Position numbers and translations under genes: made by a program. Positions 1-5,137 of a stretch of 5,137 bases of DNA are shown here, in pieces. Below the pieces are notes generated by a model. It did no database searches. It saw only the letters and a program-made list of their open reading frames with translations, and was not told where the DNA came from. The DNA lies in NCBI GenBank assembly GCA_023247345.1, contig JAHFGR010000099.1, positions 1 through 5,137 on the forward strand, read 5' to 3'. The first letter of the stretch is position 1, and each line of letters begins with the position of its first letter. The stretch is from Microcaldota archaeon. Lineage in GTDB: Archaea > Micrarchaeota > Micrarchaeia > Anstonellales > Bilamarchaeaceae.

Positions 1-1
1 G

Positions 2-133
2 ATTAATCGTGTTCATCCTTCGCTCGGCAAACACATGATTTTTGTCGATATGAAGGAATACGCGTTCGAGCGATTGGATGCAGAGAAAAAACTTGATAAA
101 AAATTAGAGGAAATGAAGAAAAAATATGGTTAG
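2..133 (+). CDS. C-terminal fragment of an unidentified protein (5' end outside window)
   Basis: An open frame runs from the left edge to a TAG at 131-133 and encodes 43 residues. It begins with a short section that looks like the last strands or loop of a globular domain (HPSLGKHMIFVDM) and ends in a charged, probably helical tail rich in Lys, Glu and Leu (residues ~24-43 of the fragment). Codon use (GCG, TTC, GAG, CGA mixed with AAA) is compatible with a real gene. The following gene, in the same direction, starts 45 bases later behind its own TATA-like box, so the two need not be co-transcribed. I do not recognise the family from so short a piece. The frame and stop are clear, but the identity is unknown. 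Confidence 0.6.
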   Translation: MNRVHPSLGKHMIFVDMKEYAFERLDAEKKLDKKLEEMKKKYG

Positions 134-149
134 TCTGAATAAGATAACA

Positions 150-160
150 TTAAAAAATAA
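150..160 (+). promoter_or_regulatory. TATA-like box for the winged-helix gene
   Basis: The sequence TTAAAAAATAA is centred about 25 bases before the ATG at 179. This is the spacing expected if transcription starts at or next to the start codon (leaderless mRNA). It argues for ATG 179 over the in-frame GTG at 170, which would lie too close to the box. No good Shine-Dalgarno sequence is present (only TTGAG near 166-170). Confidence 0.5.
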
Positions 161-178
161 TTACGTTGAGTGTTAATT

Positions 179-664
179 ATGTCAGATCTAAACTTAGTAG
201 AAAACATCATTCGCGATAAATACGGTGATCTTGGTGTAAGAGTATTCAATCTAATTGATGGTCAGCGCAATACCGAGCAAATAATGAATGCTACTGGTGT
301 TTCAGAATCAAAATTAATCGAAATGCTTGGGTTTATGGAACAAAAAAATATAATCAAAATGCGCTACCCAAGAGAGGATACAGTACAACCTTTCAACGTA
401 ACGCTCCCAATTTATATAAGACAAAAGATGCAAAAACACAGCGAGGTTAATTGGACAGAAGTTATCCCTAAATTAATATCGCTCTACGTAAATAGTCTTG
501 AAAAAAATATCGAATTATTGAGTTTTAAACTACCTTCTAAGACAAAACTCAAAGTGAAAAAGCCAAAGCCGAAAAAGCCAAAGGTAAAAAAGAAAAAAAA
601 GGCATCAAAAACTATTAAGAAAAAATCCAAAGCCAAAAAGAGATCAAAAACAAAGAAGAAGTAG
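179..664 (+). CDS. Small winged-helix-like protein with a Lys-rich C-terminal tail
   Basis: The predicted protein has 161 residues. Residues ~1-60 have the helix pattern of a winged helix-turn-helix: a helix around YGDLGVRVFNLIDG, a turn, a helix with NTEQIMNATGVSESKLIEML, then a short wing-like stretch ending KNIIKMRYP. The middle (~65-118) is predicted mixed or helical with no motif I can name. The last 42 residues (bases 536-661) contain 26 Lys or Arg, with Pro, Ala, Ser and Thr in between, like the disordered tails of histone H1-type or other nucleic-acid-binding proteins. Inference: a DNA-binding, possibly chromatin-associated or regulatory protein acting in the cytoplasm; no signal peptide or membrane segment is seen. 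The start at ATG 179 is chosen because the TATA-like box is ~25 bases upstream; a GTG at 170 would add three residues. Family not identified. The gene call is strong and the function is weak. Confidence 0.8.
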   Translation: MSDLNLVENIIRDKYGDLGVRVFNLIDGQRNTEQIMNATGVSESKLIEMLGFMEQKNIIKMRYPREDTVQPFNVTLPIYIRQKMQKHSEVNWTEVIPKLISLYVNSLEKNIELLSFKLPSKTKLKVKKPKPKKPKVKKKKKASKTIKKKSKAKKRSKTKKK

Positions 665-680
665 TTATCCAATTTCTCAA

Positions 681-697
681 AGGAAAGTTATTAAAAC
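681..697 (+). promoter_or_regulatory. BRE/TATA-like promoter of the 720 gene
   Basis: A purine-rich AGGAAAG (681-687), which could act as a TFB recognition element, is followed by TTATTAAAAC (688-697). The TATA centre lies ~27 bases before the ATG at 720, fitting a leaderless transcript. The box and the next bases closely resemble those before the paralogue at 4777: AAACACTT ends 19 bases before the ATG in both. Confidence 0.55.
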
Positions 698-719
698 ACT
701 TATTTCCAATAGTATCAAC

Positions 720-1562
720 ATGCAAGCTTTAGCTAGCCGAAGAGAAACTAGGAAATTAATAATGCCACCAGCTGCAGCAGACAACCGATTCAGAAGATAC
801 GGTCCAATAGAAAGTCATGAAGTAAGAACAACTGATGTTACTGGCACGGAAATAGAAAGACTAAGACAAAGAAGGCAAATGCTAAGAGAAATGGATCCGG
901 AAAAAGTAAAACAGGTAATTGAATTTCATCGAGATCTAAATTTCTTCCAAGCACTTGTCATAGCCCAAAAAGAAAGTAAGCTTATTGTCCCAAACGATGT
1001 TCACGATGGGATTCTAACAAAAACAAGCGATGAGCCGTATTTGAGACAAAATTACTCAGTATGGACTGGTACTTTAATAATATATGGGGTACCAGGTAAA
1101 AAACTAGGCAAAGAAGTTGTTTATAGATTTAAAGATGATAAAGGTGTTCAATATTCTATTTCCTTCAAAGTCCCAAAACAATTCAGAGGTTTAAGAAATT
1201 GTGCATTAGTAATAGAACACCCAGATTTTGATTTAATAAATGTAGGAGAAAATGAATACGAATTAAAAGTTGAAGGAGAAATCCGTTTAATAGAAAGCTT
1301 TCCTAGAGAAAGTGATTGGTACAATACAGCTCCAGAAACAAAAATTCCTCAAGGTGAACCAGTAAAAGAGTCAAAAGATCCTGAAGAGCATGACTCTTTG
1401 GGAGATCGTGACCAAAGGTCACGAGAAGCAAGATATTTATGGCGAAGAGAAGACGCTCATATTGGTCCTGTGGCTCGCTACGTCCTCGTCTACGGCGACG
1501 ACGGGAGGGGCGTCGACCTGGTCAACAGACCGTCCACCAGGTTGGGGATGGCGTTGTTCTAA
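720..1562 (+). CDS. Putative variable (target) protein of a diversity-generating retroelement; family otherwise unidentified
   Basis: The predicted protein has 280 residues. The N-terminal part (~1-115) is shared with the paralogue at 4777: an RYGP motif at 26-29, a basic helical stretch with ERLR and MLR, a VIEFH motif, and a block ending LIVPNDVHD then YLRQNY and VWT. Residues ~115-200 look rich in beta strands and contain GTLIIYGVPGKKLG. Residues ~205-235 are a charged, low-complexity linker. The last ~45 residues begin EARYLWR and end LGMALF. Codons for residues 253-280 are unlike the rest: 14 of 17 codons at 1476-1526 end in C, A is scarce, and GC is ~65% against ~30% in a sample from the gene body. 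That is the signature of AAC codons in a template repeat randomised at A. DGR targets usually end in a C-type-lectin-like fold; a lectin fold here is inference. No signal peptide or membrane segment is seen. Alternatives: a recombined GC-rich tail, or an assembly join. The gene is certain and the DGR role is moderate. Confidence 0.65.
   Translation: MQALASRRETRKLIMPPAAADNRFRRYGPIESHEVRTTDVTGTEIERLRQRRQMLREMDPEKVKQVIEFHRDLNFFQALVIAQKESKLIVPNDVHDGILTKTSDEPYLRQNYSVWTGTLIIYGVPGKKLGKEVVYRFKDDKGVQYSISFKVPKQFRGLRNCALVIEHPDFDLINVGENEYELKVEGEIRLIESFPRESDWYNTAPETKIPQGEPVKESKDPEEHDSLGDRDQRSREARYLWRREDAHIGPVARYVLVYGDDGRGVDLVNRPSTRLGMALF
1406..1424 (+). repeat. Perfect 8-bp inverted repeat with AAA loop, inside the 720 gene
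   Basis: TCGTGACC (1406-1413) and GGTCACGA (1417-1424) are exact reverse complements separated by AAA. The hairpin lies within the coding sequence for the linker (residues ~230-235) about 50-70 bases before the A-poor, NNC-rich segment. It is also near where GC content begins to rise. It could be a cruciform or RNA hairpin used in retrohoming or recombination, or it could be coincidental. Confidence 0.7.
1476..1559 (+). other. Candidate DGR variable region (VR)
   Basis: This is the 3' end of the 720 gene. By hand count the 84 bases hold 13 A and 16 T (about 65% GC), in a gene that is otherwise AT-rich. Codons 1476-1526 read CGC TAC GTC CTC GTC TAC and so on, with C in third position in 14 of 17. 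The final stretch (1539-1559) is G/T-rich with a single A after the first codon and could be the constant end where mutagenic homing starts (IMH-like). The left boundary is uncertain and may lie further upstream (1440-1475, from the EARYLWR codons on). No template repeat with matching AAC codons is visible in the window, so the variable nature is inferred from composition alone. Confidence 0.5.
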
Positions 1563-1570
1563 AATTTTTT
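1561..1570. terminator. Possible bidirectional oligo-T terminator between convergent genes
   Basis: AAAATTTTTT spans the six-base gap between the convergent genes ending at 1562 and 1569. It gives T6 on the + strand and T4 on the - strand. Archaeal termination commonly uses oligo-T tracts without a required hairpin. Confidence 0.4.
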
Positions 1571-3443
1571 ATTGTACAGTTACAGGTGGTTTTTCCTGCC
1601 CGGTAACCGGGGCTACTTTTTCATTTCCGCCCTTTTTTTTCATATAAGAATAAACCAGTACAATTATAACTAGTATTATCGCCCCTATTGCGAGCACTGT
1701 ATTTTGATCTAATGCAGTTTTTTCTTCAGGTTTTCTTATCTCATTCGCTTTAATTGCTAATTCTTTTGCACTGTTTGCTAAACTAAGTGCATTTTTATAA
1801 TCTCCTTTATCAAACGAATCTTGCGCTGATGAAATTAAAGTTTTTGCTTCGCTAACATTCTTGTTTGCGTTTTGCGCGATATTAATCGTACTTTCTGCAT
1901 CCTTTATTGCATTATCTGCGGCTATTTTTATTTCATCATCTTTAGGTGGTTGTGGAGGCGGTGTAGGAGGAGGTTGGGGTTTTGGAGGTTCTCCTTTTGT
2001 TATACATCCCCCACCTTGACATATTTGATCTGAAGCGCACGTTACTCTACTATTTCTCTGTTCAGCATTATCACAATAATATTCTGATAAAACCGTCTGT
2101 GATAAACATTCATCGTTTACAGTGTTTCTTTCTATTATATTTCCATTCGAGTCTTCTAACCCCCATTCAACGGTTCCTTTTAGCTCGGGTTTCTGTCCGC
2201 CATCTGTATCACTGCAATATGGTGTTGCAGTTACTGAAGGTGCAACACATTTTCCACTACTACAAACTTGTCCAGAAGGGCAGTCTCGATCTAAGGCAAC
2301 TCTTACGCTGCCATCACAAGAGTATTCTTTAACCGTATTACTATCGACACATCCATCTTGTTCGTCATTTCCGCTTACTTCAATTAATGTTGTTGAATTG
2401 CGTGTGCCAGCGCGCGTTGTACCTCGAACTGTTAAACTATCTGCATCATTATCAGAGCAAAATTCTTCTATTGTTGATGTTGGTCCAATTGGCGGGATAC
2501 ACTTAGTTCCAGTGCAACTATATCCTGTTGGACAAGCTATTGATCTGTTTATCATCGAGGTCCCAGAGCAGGCGGCTTCTCTTGCCGTATTAGCGTCTAT
2601 ACAAGAGTCTCCATATGTTGCAACTATTCTACTTACTCCTTCCTTTTGTCTCGAGACTGTAACTGTCCCAGCAGTAGTTGCATCAATACCATCATTATCT
2701 GTGCATACAGGGTCCCCTAATACAAATCTTCCACTGCTGCATACATAATTAGTTGCAGAAGTAATTATGCTATCATCTAATATACTTCCTTCAGTACATT
2801 TTCTCTCTTTGAGATGGGTTGCATTAACGCATACATCTGGGAAGATACTTTGCCCACTAACTTGGCCAATTGTGTATAAATTTATGTGGGTGCTATTTGT
2901 CTTATTAGATTTTATTGTTTTTGCTGTAACAGAGGTTGCAGTACTAGCATATAATGGATTACCTTCATCTGGATCAGTGCAATAATACTCCTCTCTTGTA
3001 GTTACAACAAATGTTGCCTTCTTGCTCGAAGATGAAACTGCGCAAGAGCATGTAAAAAGGCAGGTATAAGTAAATGTTGCATCTATATCCTCTAGTTCTA
3101 ATGTAGTGCGCACTCCTCTGCTAGTTGCTGTCTCAGGTATAATGAACTCATCACTTTCTCCTTGGGATAGATTTGTTGTTCCATCCCTTATACTTCCGCC
3201 AAAATTTACTAATACATAAGAATTTGATGTAGAAAGAACACAACTACCTGAGAAAGGACTATAAGTTCCTTTTGCAACTATATCCTCAACCGTAAATCTA
3301 GCACCTTCTACAGTAAAGGTTTTACCCTCCACGTAAGGTCCCACCGTATGGGTTGTTTCTGGGATAACTGCAAAAGAAATAGAAGTCAGAAAAATTAAAG
3401 AAAGAATAAACAGTGCTAATTGTCCAAATTGCATGATTGACAT
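1569..3443 (-). CDS. Secreted, membrane-anchored surface protein with four Cys-rich repeats
   Basis: The predicted protein has 624 residues. Residues ~5-25 are a Sec-type signal peptide with hydrophobic core LALFILSLIFLTSI and a likely cut after SFA (25/26). Residues ~30-150 form a beta-rich domain with Cys 68, 128, 132 and 134. Four repeats follow (155-246, 247-316, 329-400, 410-482), each starting C[ST]DxD; the last three have six Cys. A Pro-rich linker (485-500) leads to a helical, Ala/Asn/Lys-rich stalk (~504-570), a membrane segment (~583-599), a KKK stop-transfer and a short cytoplasmic tail. N-glycosylation sequons occur (NLS 91-93, NKT 180-182, NST 183-185). This build suggests a cell-surface stalk protein for adhesion or a cell-envelope role (inference). 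The gene follows folC by 21 bases and may share its transcript. ATG 3434 (M4) is an alternative start that fits a weak TATA-like box better; the signal peptide is intact either way. The exact function is unknown. Confidence 0.85.
   Translation of the reverse strand: MSIMQFGQLALFILSLIFLTSISFAVIPETTHTVGPYVEGKTFTVEGARFTVEDIVAKGTYSPFSGSCVLSTSNSYVLVNFGGSIRDGTTNLSQGESDEFIIPETATSRGVRTTLELEDIDATFTYTCLFTCSCAVSSSSKKATFVVTTREEYYCTDPDEGNPLYASTATSVTAKTIKSNKTNSTHINLYTIGQVSGQSIFPDVCVNATHLKERKCTEGSILDDSIITSATNYVCSSGRFVLGDPVCTDNDGIDATTAGTVTVSRQKEGVSRIVATYGDSCIDANTAREAACSGTSMINRSIACPTGYSCTGTKCIPPIGPTSTIEEFCSDNDADSLTVRGTTRAGTRNSTTLIEVSGNDEQDGCVDSNTVKEYSCDGSVRVALDRDCPSGQVCSSGKCVAPSVTATPYCSDTDGGQKPELKGTVEWGLEDSNGNIIERNTVNDECLSQTVLSEYYCDNAEQRNSRVTCASDQICQGGGCITKGEPPKPQPPPTPPPQPPKDDEIKIAADNAIKDAESTINIAQNANKNVSEAKTLISSAQDSFDKGDYKNALSLANSAKELAIKANEIRKPEEKTALDQNTVLAIGAIILVIIVLVYSYMKKKGGNEKVAPVTGQEKPPVTVQ
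1598..1613 (+). repeat. GC-rich short hairpin downstream of the candidate VR
   Basis: GCCCGG (1598-1603), loop TAA and CCGGGGC (1607-1613) form a six-bp stem with one bulged G. The core CCCGGT-A-ACCGGG is a perfect palindrome. It lies 36 bases past the stop codon of the 720 gene, inside the last codons of the convergent surface protein gene (around residues 611-615). Known DGRs have a hairpin just 3' of the variable region that aids homing; this one is at a larger distance, so the role is speculative. Confidence 0.45.
1998..2981 (-). repeat. Four tandem Cys-rich protein repeats in the surface protein gene
   Basis: These bases encode residues 155-482. Cys positions in repeats 2-4 are 247/281/292/304/310/315, 329/365/376/388/394/399 and 410/446/457/469/475/480. 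Spacings are 34-36, 11, 12, 6 and 5 residues. Each repeat starts with C[ST]DxD, then has a variable loop, a segment of the type DxCxxxxxxxEYYC, and a tail of the type CPSGQVCSSGKC. Repeat 1 (Cys 155, 205, 216, 235) has a longer first loop and lacks the fourth and sixth Cys. The repeats have diverged strongly at the DNA level. Confidence 0.8.
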
Positions 3444-3451
3444 TCTCAGTC

Positions 3452-3463
3452 AATAATTAAAAA
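3452..3463 (-). promoter_or_regulatory. Weak TATA-like / oligo-T element between folC and the surface protein gene
   Basis: On the minus strand this reads TTTTTAATTATT. It is centred ~24 bases before ATG 3434 but only ~15 before ATG 3443. It could be a promoter for a leaderless surface-protein mRNA starting at 3434, or the T-tract could end folC transcription. If neither is true, the two genes form an operon. Confidence 0.3.
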
Positions 3464-3464
3464 C

Positions 3465-4700
3465 CTATTTTTTTGCTTTGCATGCATTAATTGCCTCGCC
3501 AAGCATATATATACTACCGCAAATTAGAATAAGATCCTTCTTTTTGGCCATCTTTTTCGCAAATTTTATGCTTTGTTTAACATTCTTTATTGCAACTGCC
3601 TTTGTATATTTATTTGCTTCCTTTGCCAATTGCTCTGCCTTCTCACATCTTCCATTTTTTATCTCGTTAGCAATTAAAAAATCGCAATGCATTGCAAGCA
3701 GTTTCAGAATCTCATGCCAGTTTTTATCTTTCATAGCTGTGAATACGCAAATTAATTTTTCGTAATCAAACAAATCTAAATTCGCAATAAGCTCTTTCAT
3801 TCCATGAGAATTGTGCGCTGCATCAGCTAGTATCAGTGGTCCTTTGCCTAGTAGTTGCATTCTTCCAATATTTTTCGCATTTTTTAGCCCTTTTCTTATT
3901 GCATCTTCTTCACAGCCTAACTGCTCAGCAGCAACAACTGCCAATGCTGCATTTTTTGCTTGGTACCTTCCAGCTAAACTCGTTTCTAGGTTTATGTAAA
4001 AGTTCTCCCCAACATAGTCAAATTTTGTTTCTTTATTGTTTGCAGTTTTTAGTTTAACAAAAAAATTTTCATTTAGAGATTTTAATGTAGCACCTTTTTC
4101 TTCAGCGCGTTTTTTTATCATTGCAAGTGCAACGCCGTTCGCAGTAGTTATCGCTATTTTGTTCTTTATTATTCCTGCCTTGTCCTTTGCTATTTCTTCC
4201 ACTGTTTTGCCAAGATATTCTGTATGCTCTAGATCAACATTGGTAATAATAGCAATGCTTTCGCTTGCAATATTTGTTGCGTCATAAGTTCCGCCCATTC
4301 CTATTTCCATTACTGCGAAATCACAGTTCTTATCTGCAAAATATTTGTATGCGATTGCAGTTAGCGCTTCAAATAAAGTCAAGTCATAGCCTTGCCTAAA
4401 TAAATCCAAAATTTCCTTTTCATATTTCTTAAGTTCGCGATCGCTAATATCATTTCCATTTATTTTAAAGCGCTCATTATATTTGAATAAATGCGGCGAG
4501 TAGTAGGCACCAACTTTGTAATCAGCTTCCTTTAGAATGCTTGCCAAATAGCTTGTTACACTACCCTTGCCATTTGTTCCAGTGACTAGTATTACCTTCA
4601 TTTTATCCTGCGGATTGCCTAGCGCTTTGCAAATTGCTCTTGTGTGTTCTAAACCTGGCTTAATTCCAAATTTAGCTAGATGTTTTTCTAGGAGAAGCAT
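3465..4700 (-). CDS. folC: Folylpolyglutamate synthase / dihydrofolate synthase family Mur ligase
   Basis: The predicted protein has 411 residues, close to the usual ~420 for the family. Enzymes of this family use ATP to ligate glutamate to folates (or to dihydropteroate) in the cytoplasm. Visible motifs: the P-loop GTNGKGS (41-47), the substrate loop SPHL (68-71), a MEIGMGG motif with catalytic Glu132, ITNVDLEHTEYLG (152-164, with Asp156 and His159), DKAGIIK with Lys174 as the probable carbamylated lysine, a GR (279-280) and DAAHNSHG (293-300), the family's DxAHN ADP-binding motif. The C-terminal domain follows (~301-411). The N-terminus starts directly at the family's first helices, so ATG 4700 is a good start, and a TATA-like box sits ~26 bases before it. 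Whether its substrate here is folate or another one-carbon cofactor is not shown by the sequence; no other folate or pterin gene is in the window. It is divergently arranged with the 4777 gene and lies upstream of the surface protein gene. Confidence 0.9.
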   Translation of the reverse strand: MLLLEKHLAKFGIKPGLEHTRAICKALGNPQDKMKVILVTGTNGKGSVTSYLASILKEADYKVGAYYSPHLFKYNERFKINGNDISDRELKKYEKEILDLFRQGYDLTLFEALTAIAYKYFADKNCDFAVMEIGMGGTYDATNIASESIAIITNVDLEHTEYLGKTVEEIAKDKAGIIKNKIAITTANGVALAMIKKRAEEKGATLKSLNENFFVKLKTANNKETKFDYVGENFYINLETSLAGRYQAKNAALAVVAAEQLGCEEDAIRKGLKNAKNIGRMQLLGKGPLILADAAHNSHGMKELIANLDLFDYEKLICVFTAMKDKNWHEILKLLAMHCDFLIANEIKNGRCEKAEQLAKEANKYTKAVAIKNVKQSIKFAKKMAKKKDLILICGSIYMLGEAINACKAKK

Positions 4701-4720
4701 AAATTTATTTGGATCAAAAT

Positions 4721-4731
4721 CTTATTTAAGT
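4721..4731 (-). promoter_or_regulatory. TATA-like box of folC
   Basis: On the minus strand this reads ACTTAAATAAG, centred ~26 bases before the folC ATG at 4700. No Shine-Dalgarno sequence is visible in the ~20 bases before the start, so a leaderless transcript is likely. Confidence 0.5.
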
Positions 4732-4743
4732 AGAGCAACACAA

Positions 4744-4753
4744 TTATTATAAA
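4744..4753 (+). promoter_or_regulatory. TATA-like box of the paralogue gene at 4777
   Basis: TTATTATAAA is centred ~27 bases before the ATG at 4777. It is followed by CACTT, so that the AAACACTT string ends 19 bases before the ATG, exactly as before the 720 gene. It sits back to back with the folC box (13 bases between them), so the two divergent promoters could compete or be co-regulated. Confidence 0.55.
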
Positions 4754-4776
4754 CACTTCCTTCCTTAAATCTTAAC

Positions 4777-5137
4777 ATGCAAGCTTTACATCAAGAGAGA
4801 AGAATAGGAAATCCAAGAATTCCAATATCCATAGCAGCAGACAGTAAATTAGGTGGATTCAGCAGATATGGTCCAATGGACAGGCACGAGGTTAGAGGGT
4901 TGAAGGTAGAGGGAACGGAACTCGAAAGACTAAGAGCAAGAAGAGAAATGTTAAGGTCAATGACACCTGAAAAAGCATTGGAAGTAATAGAATTTCATAA
5001 AGGCTTAAACTTATTTCAAGCGCTCGCTTTAGCTAAAAAAGAAGGAAGACTTATTGTCCCAAACGATGTTCATGATAAAATTCTAATCGAAACTAAAGAT
5101 GAAGAATATTTAAGACAAAATTATCCAGTATGGACAG
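4777..5137 (+). CDS. Paralogue of the 720 protein; N-terminal part only (runs off the right edge)
   Basis: An ATG at 4777 opens 120 full codons and continues past the window. The product starts MQALHQERR and aligns with the 720 product: both start MQAL, and from RYGP to VWT (residues 30-120 here, 26-116 there) 62 of 91 positions are identical by hand count, without gaps. Shared blocks include HEVR, ERLR, VIEFH, FQAL, LIVPNDVHD and YLRQNY. A 23-base stretch is identical in DNA (981-1003 and 5050-5072), and the promoters are alike. This copy is four residues longer near the N-terminus. The C-terminal part, where a variable region would be, is outside the window. It is probably a second member of a multi-copy family and perhaps a second DGR target (inference). 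Family name not known to me. Confidence 0.85.
   Translation, partial: MQALHQERRIGNPRIPISIAADSKLGGFSRYGPMDRHEVRGLKVEGTELERLRARREMLRSMTPEKALEVIEFHKGLNLFQALALAKKEGRLIVPNDVHDKILIETKDEEYLRQNYPVWT

Noticed and set aside
484..672. A Phe-rich open frame on the - strand
   Set aside because: It is the complement of the Lys-rich tail (AAA/AAG read as TTT/CTT), a composition artefact.
1476..1559. GC-rich tail as an assembly join or foreign insertion
   Set aside because: Not excluded, but the reading frame continues without a break to a stop codon right at the convergent gene, and C enrichment is confined to the third codon position, which a random join would not produce.
1390..1647. An 85-codon open frame overlapping the 3' end of the 720 gene in another frame
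   Set aside because: It exists because the GC-rich tail has few stop codons. It has no promoter or start signal, crosses into the convergent gene, and its product is low-complexity (Thr, Gly, Trp, then Phe-rich).
2122..2748. A 208-codon open frame on the + strand
   Set aside because: It lies antisense inside the surface protein gene, whose signal peptide, Cys repeats and anchor are clear. It has no promoter or recognisable domain.
1998..2981. The surface protein's repeats as another diversified region
   Set aside because: Codon use there matches the AT-rich background, with no A depletion or NNC run. Variation between repeats looks like ordinary divergence.
4567..4752. A 61-codon open frame on the + strand crossing the folC start
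   Set aside because: It is antisense to the conserved FolC N-terminus and P-loop and covers both divergent promoters.
1..5137. A DGR reverse transcriptase, template repeat, CRISPR array, tRNA or rRNA
   Set aside because: No open frame has reverse transcriptase motifs such as YxDD, no second copy of 1440-1562 was seen, no spaced direct repeats are present, and no tRNA-like cloverleaf was noticed. The DGR parts would have to lie outside the window.

Overview
The window looks like a piece of an AT-rich archaeal genome, most likely a DPANN-type lineage (inference). Three things point that way. Genes have TATA-like boxes centred about 26 bases before the start codon and no convincing Shine-Dalgarno sequence, which is the layout of leaderless archaeal transcripts. 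A large surface protein has a secretion signal, Cys-rich repeats of a type I associate with DPANN archaea, a Pro-rich linker, a helical stalk and a C-terminal membrane anchor with a short basic tail. Genes are packed with gaps of 6 to 80 bases.

Layout: the left edge holds the last 43 codons of an unidentified gene (+). Next is a small winged-helix protein with a 42-residue Lys-rich tail (179-664, +). Then comes a 280-residue protein of unknown family (720-1562, +) whose last ~28 codons differ sharply from the rest of the gene. Converging on it with a 6-base gap is the surface protein gene (1569-3443, -), preceded 21 bases upstream by a folC-type Mur ligase gene (3465-4700, -). A 76-base divergent promoter region separates folC from a second copy of the 280-residue protein family (4777 to the right edge, +, cut off).

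The main discovery candidate is the 3' end of the 720-1562 gene. By hand count, bases 1476-1559 are about 65% GC and 15% A, against about 30% GC in a sample from the body of the gene, and 14 of 17 consecutive codons (1476-1526) end in C. An AT-rich gene ending in a short, A-poor run of NNC codons and then a G-rich constant tail is what adenine-directed mutagenesis of AAC codons by a diversity-generating retroelement (DGR) leaves in a variable region. A perfect 8-bp hairpin lies just before this segment and a shorter GC-rich hairpin just after it. The reverse transcriptase and template repeat are not in this window, so the DGR call is an inference. The paralogue at the right edge shares 62 of 91 aligned residues over the region compared and has a similar promoter, so it may be a second target of the same system; its C-terminus lies outside the window.

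The surface protein, FolC and the winged-helix protein have no evident functional tie to the putative DGR targets, apart from the surface protein gene, whose 3' end holds the downstream hairpin.
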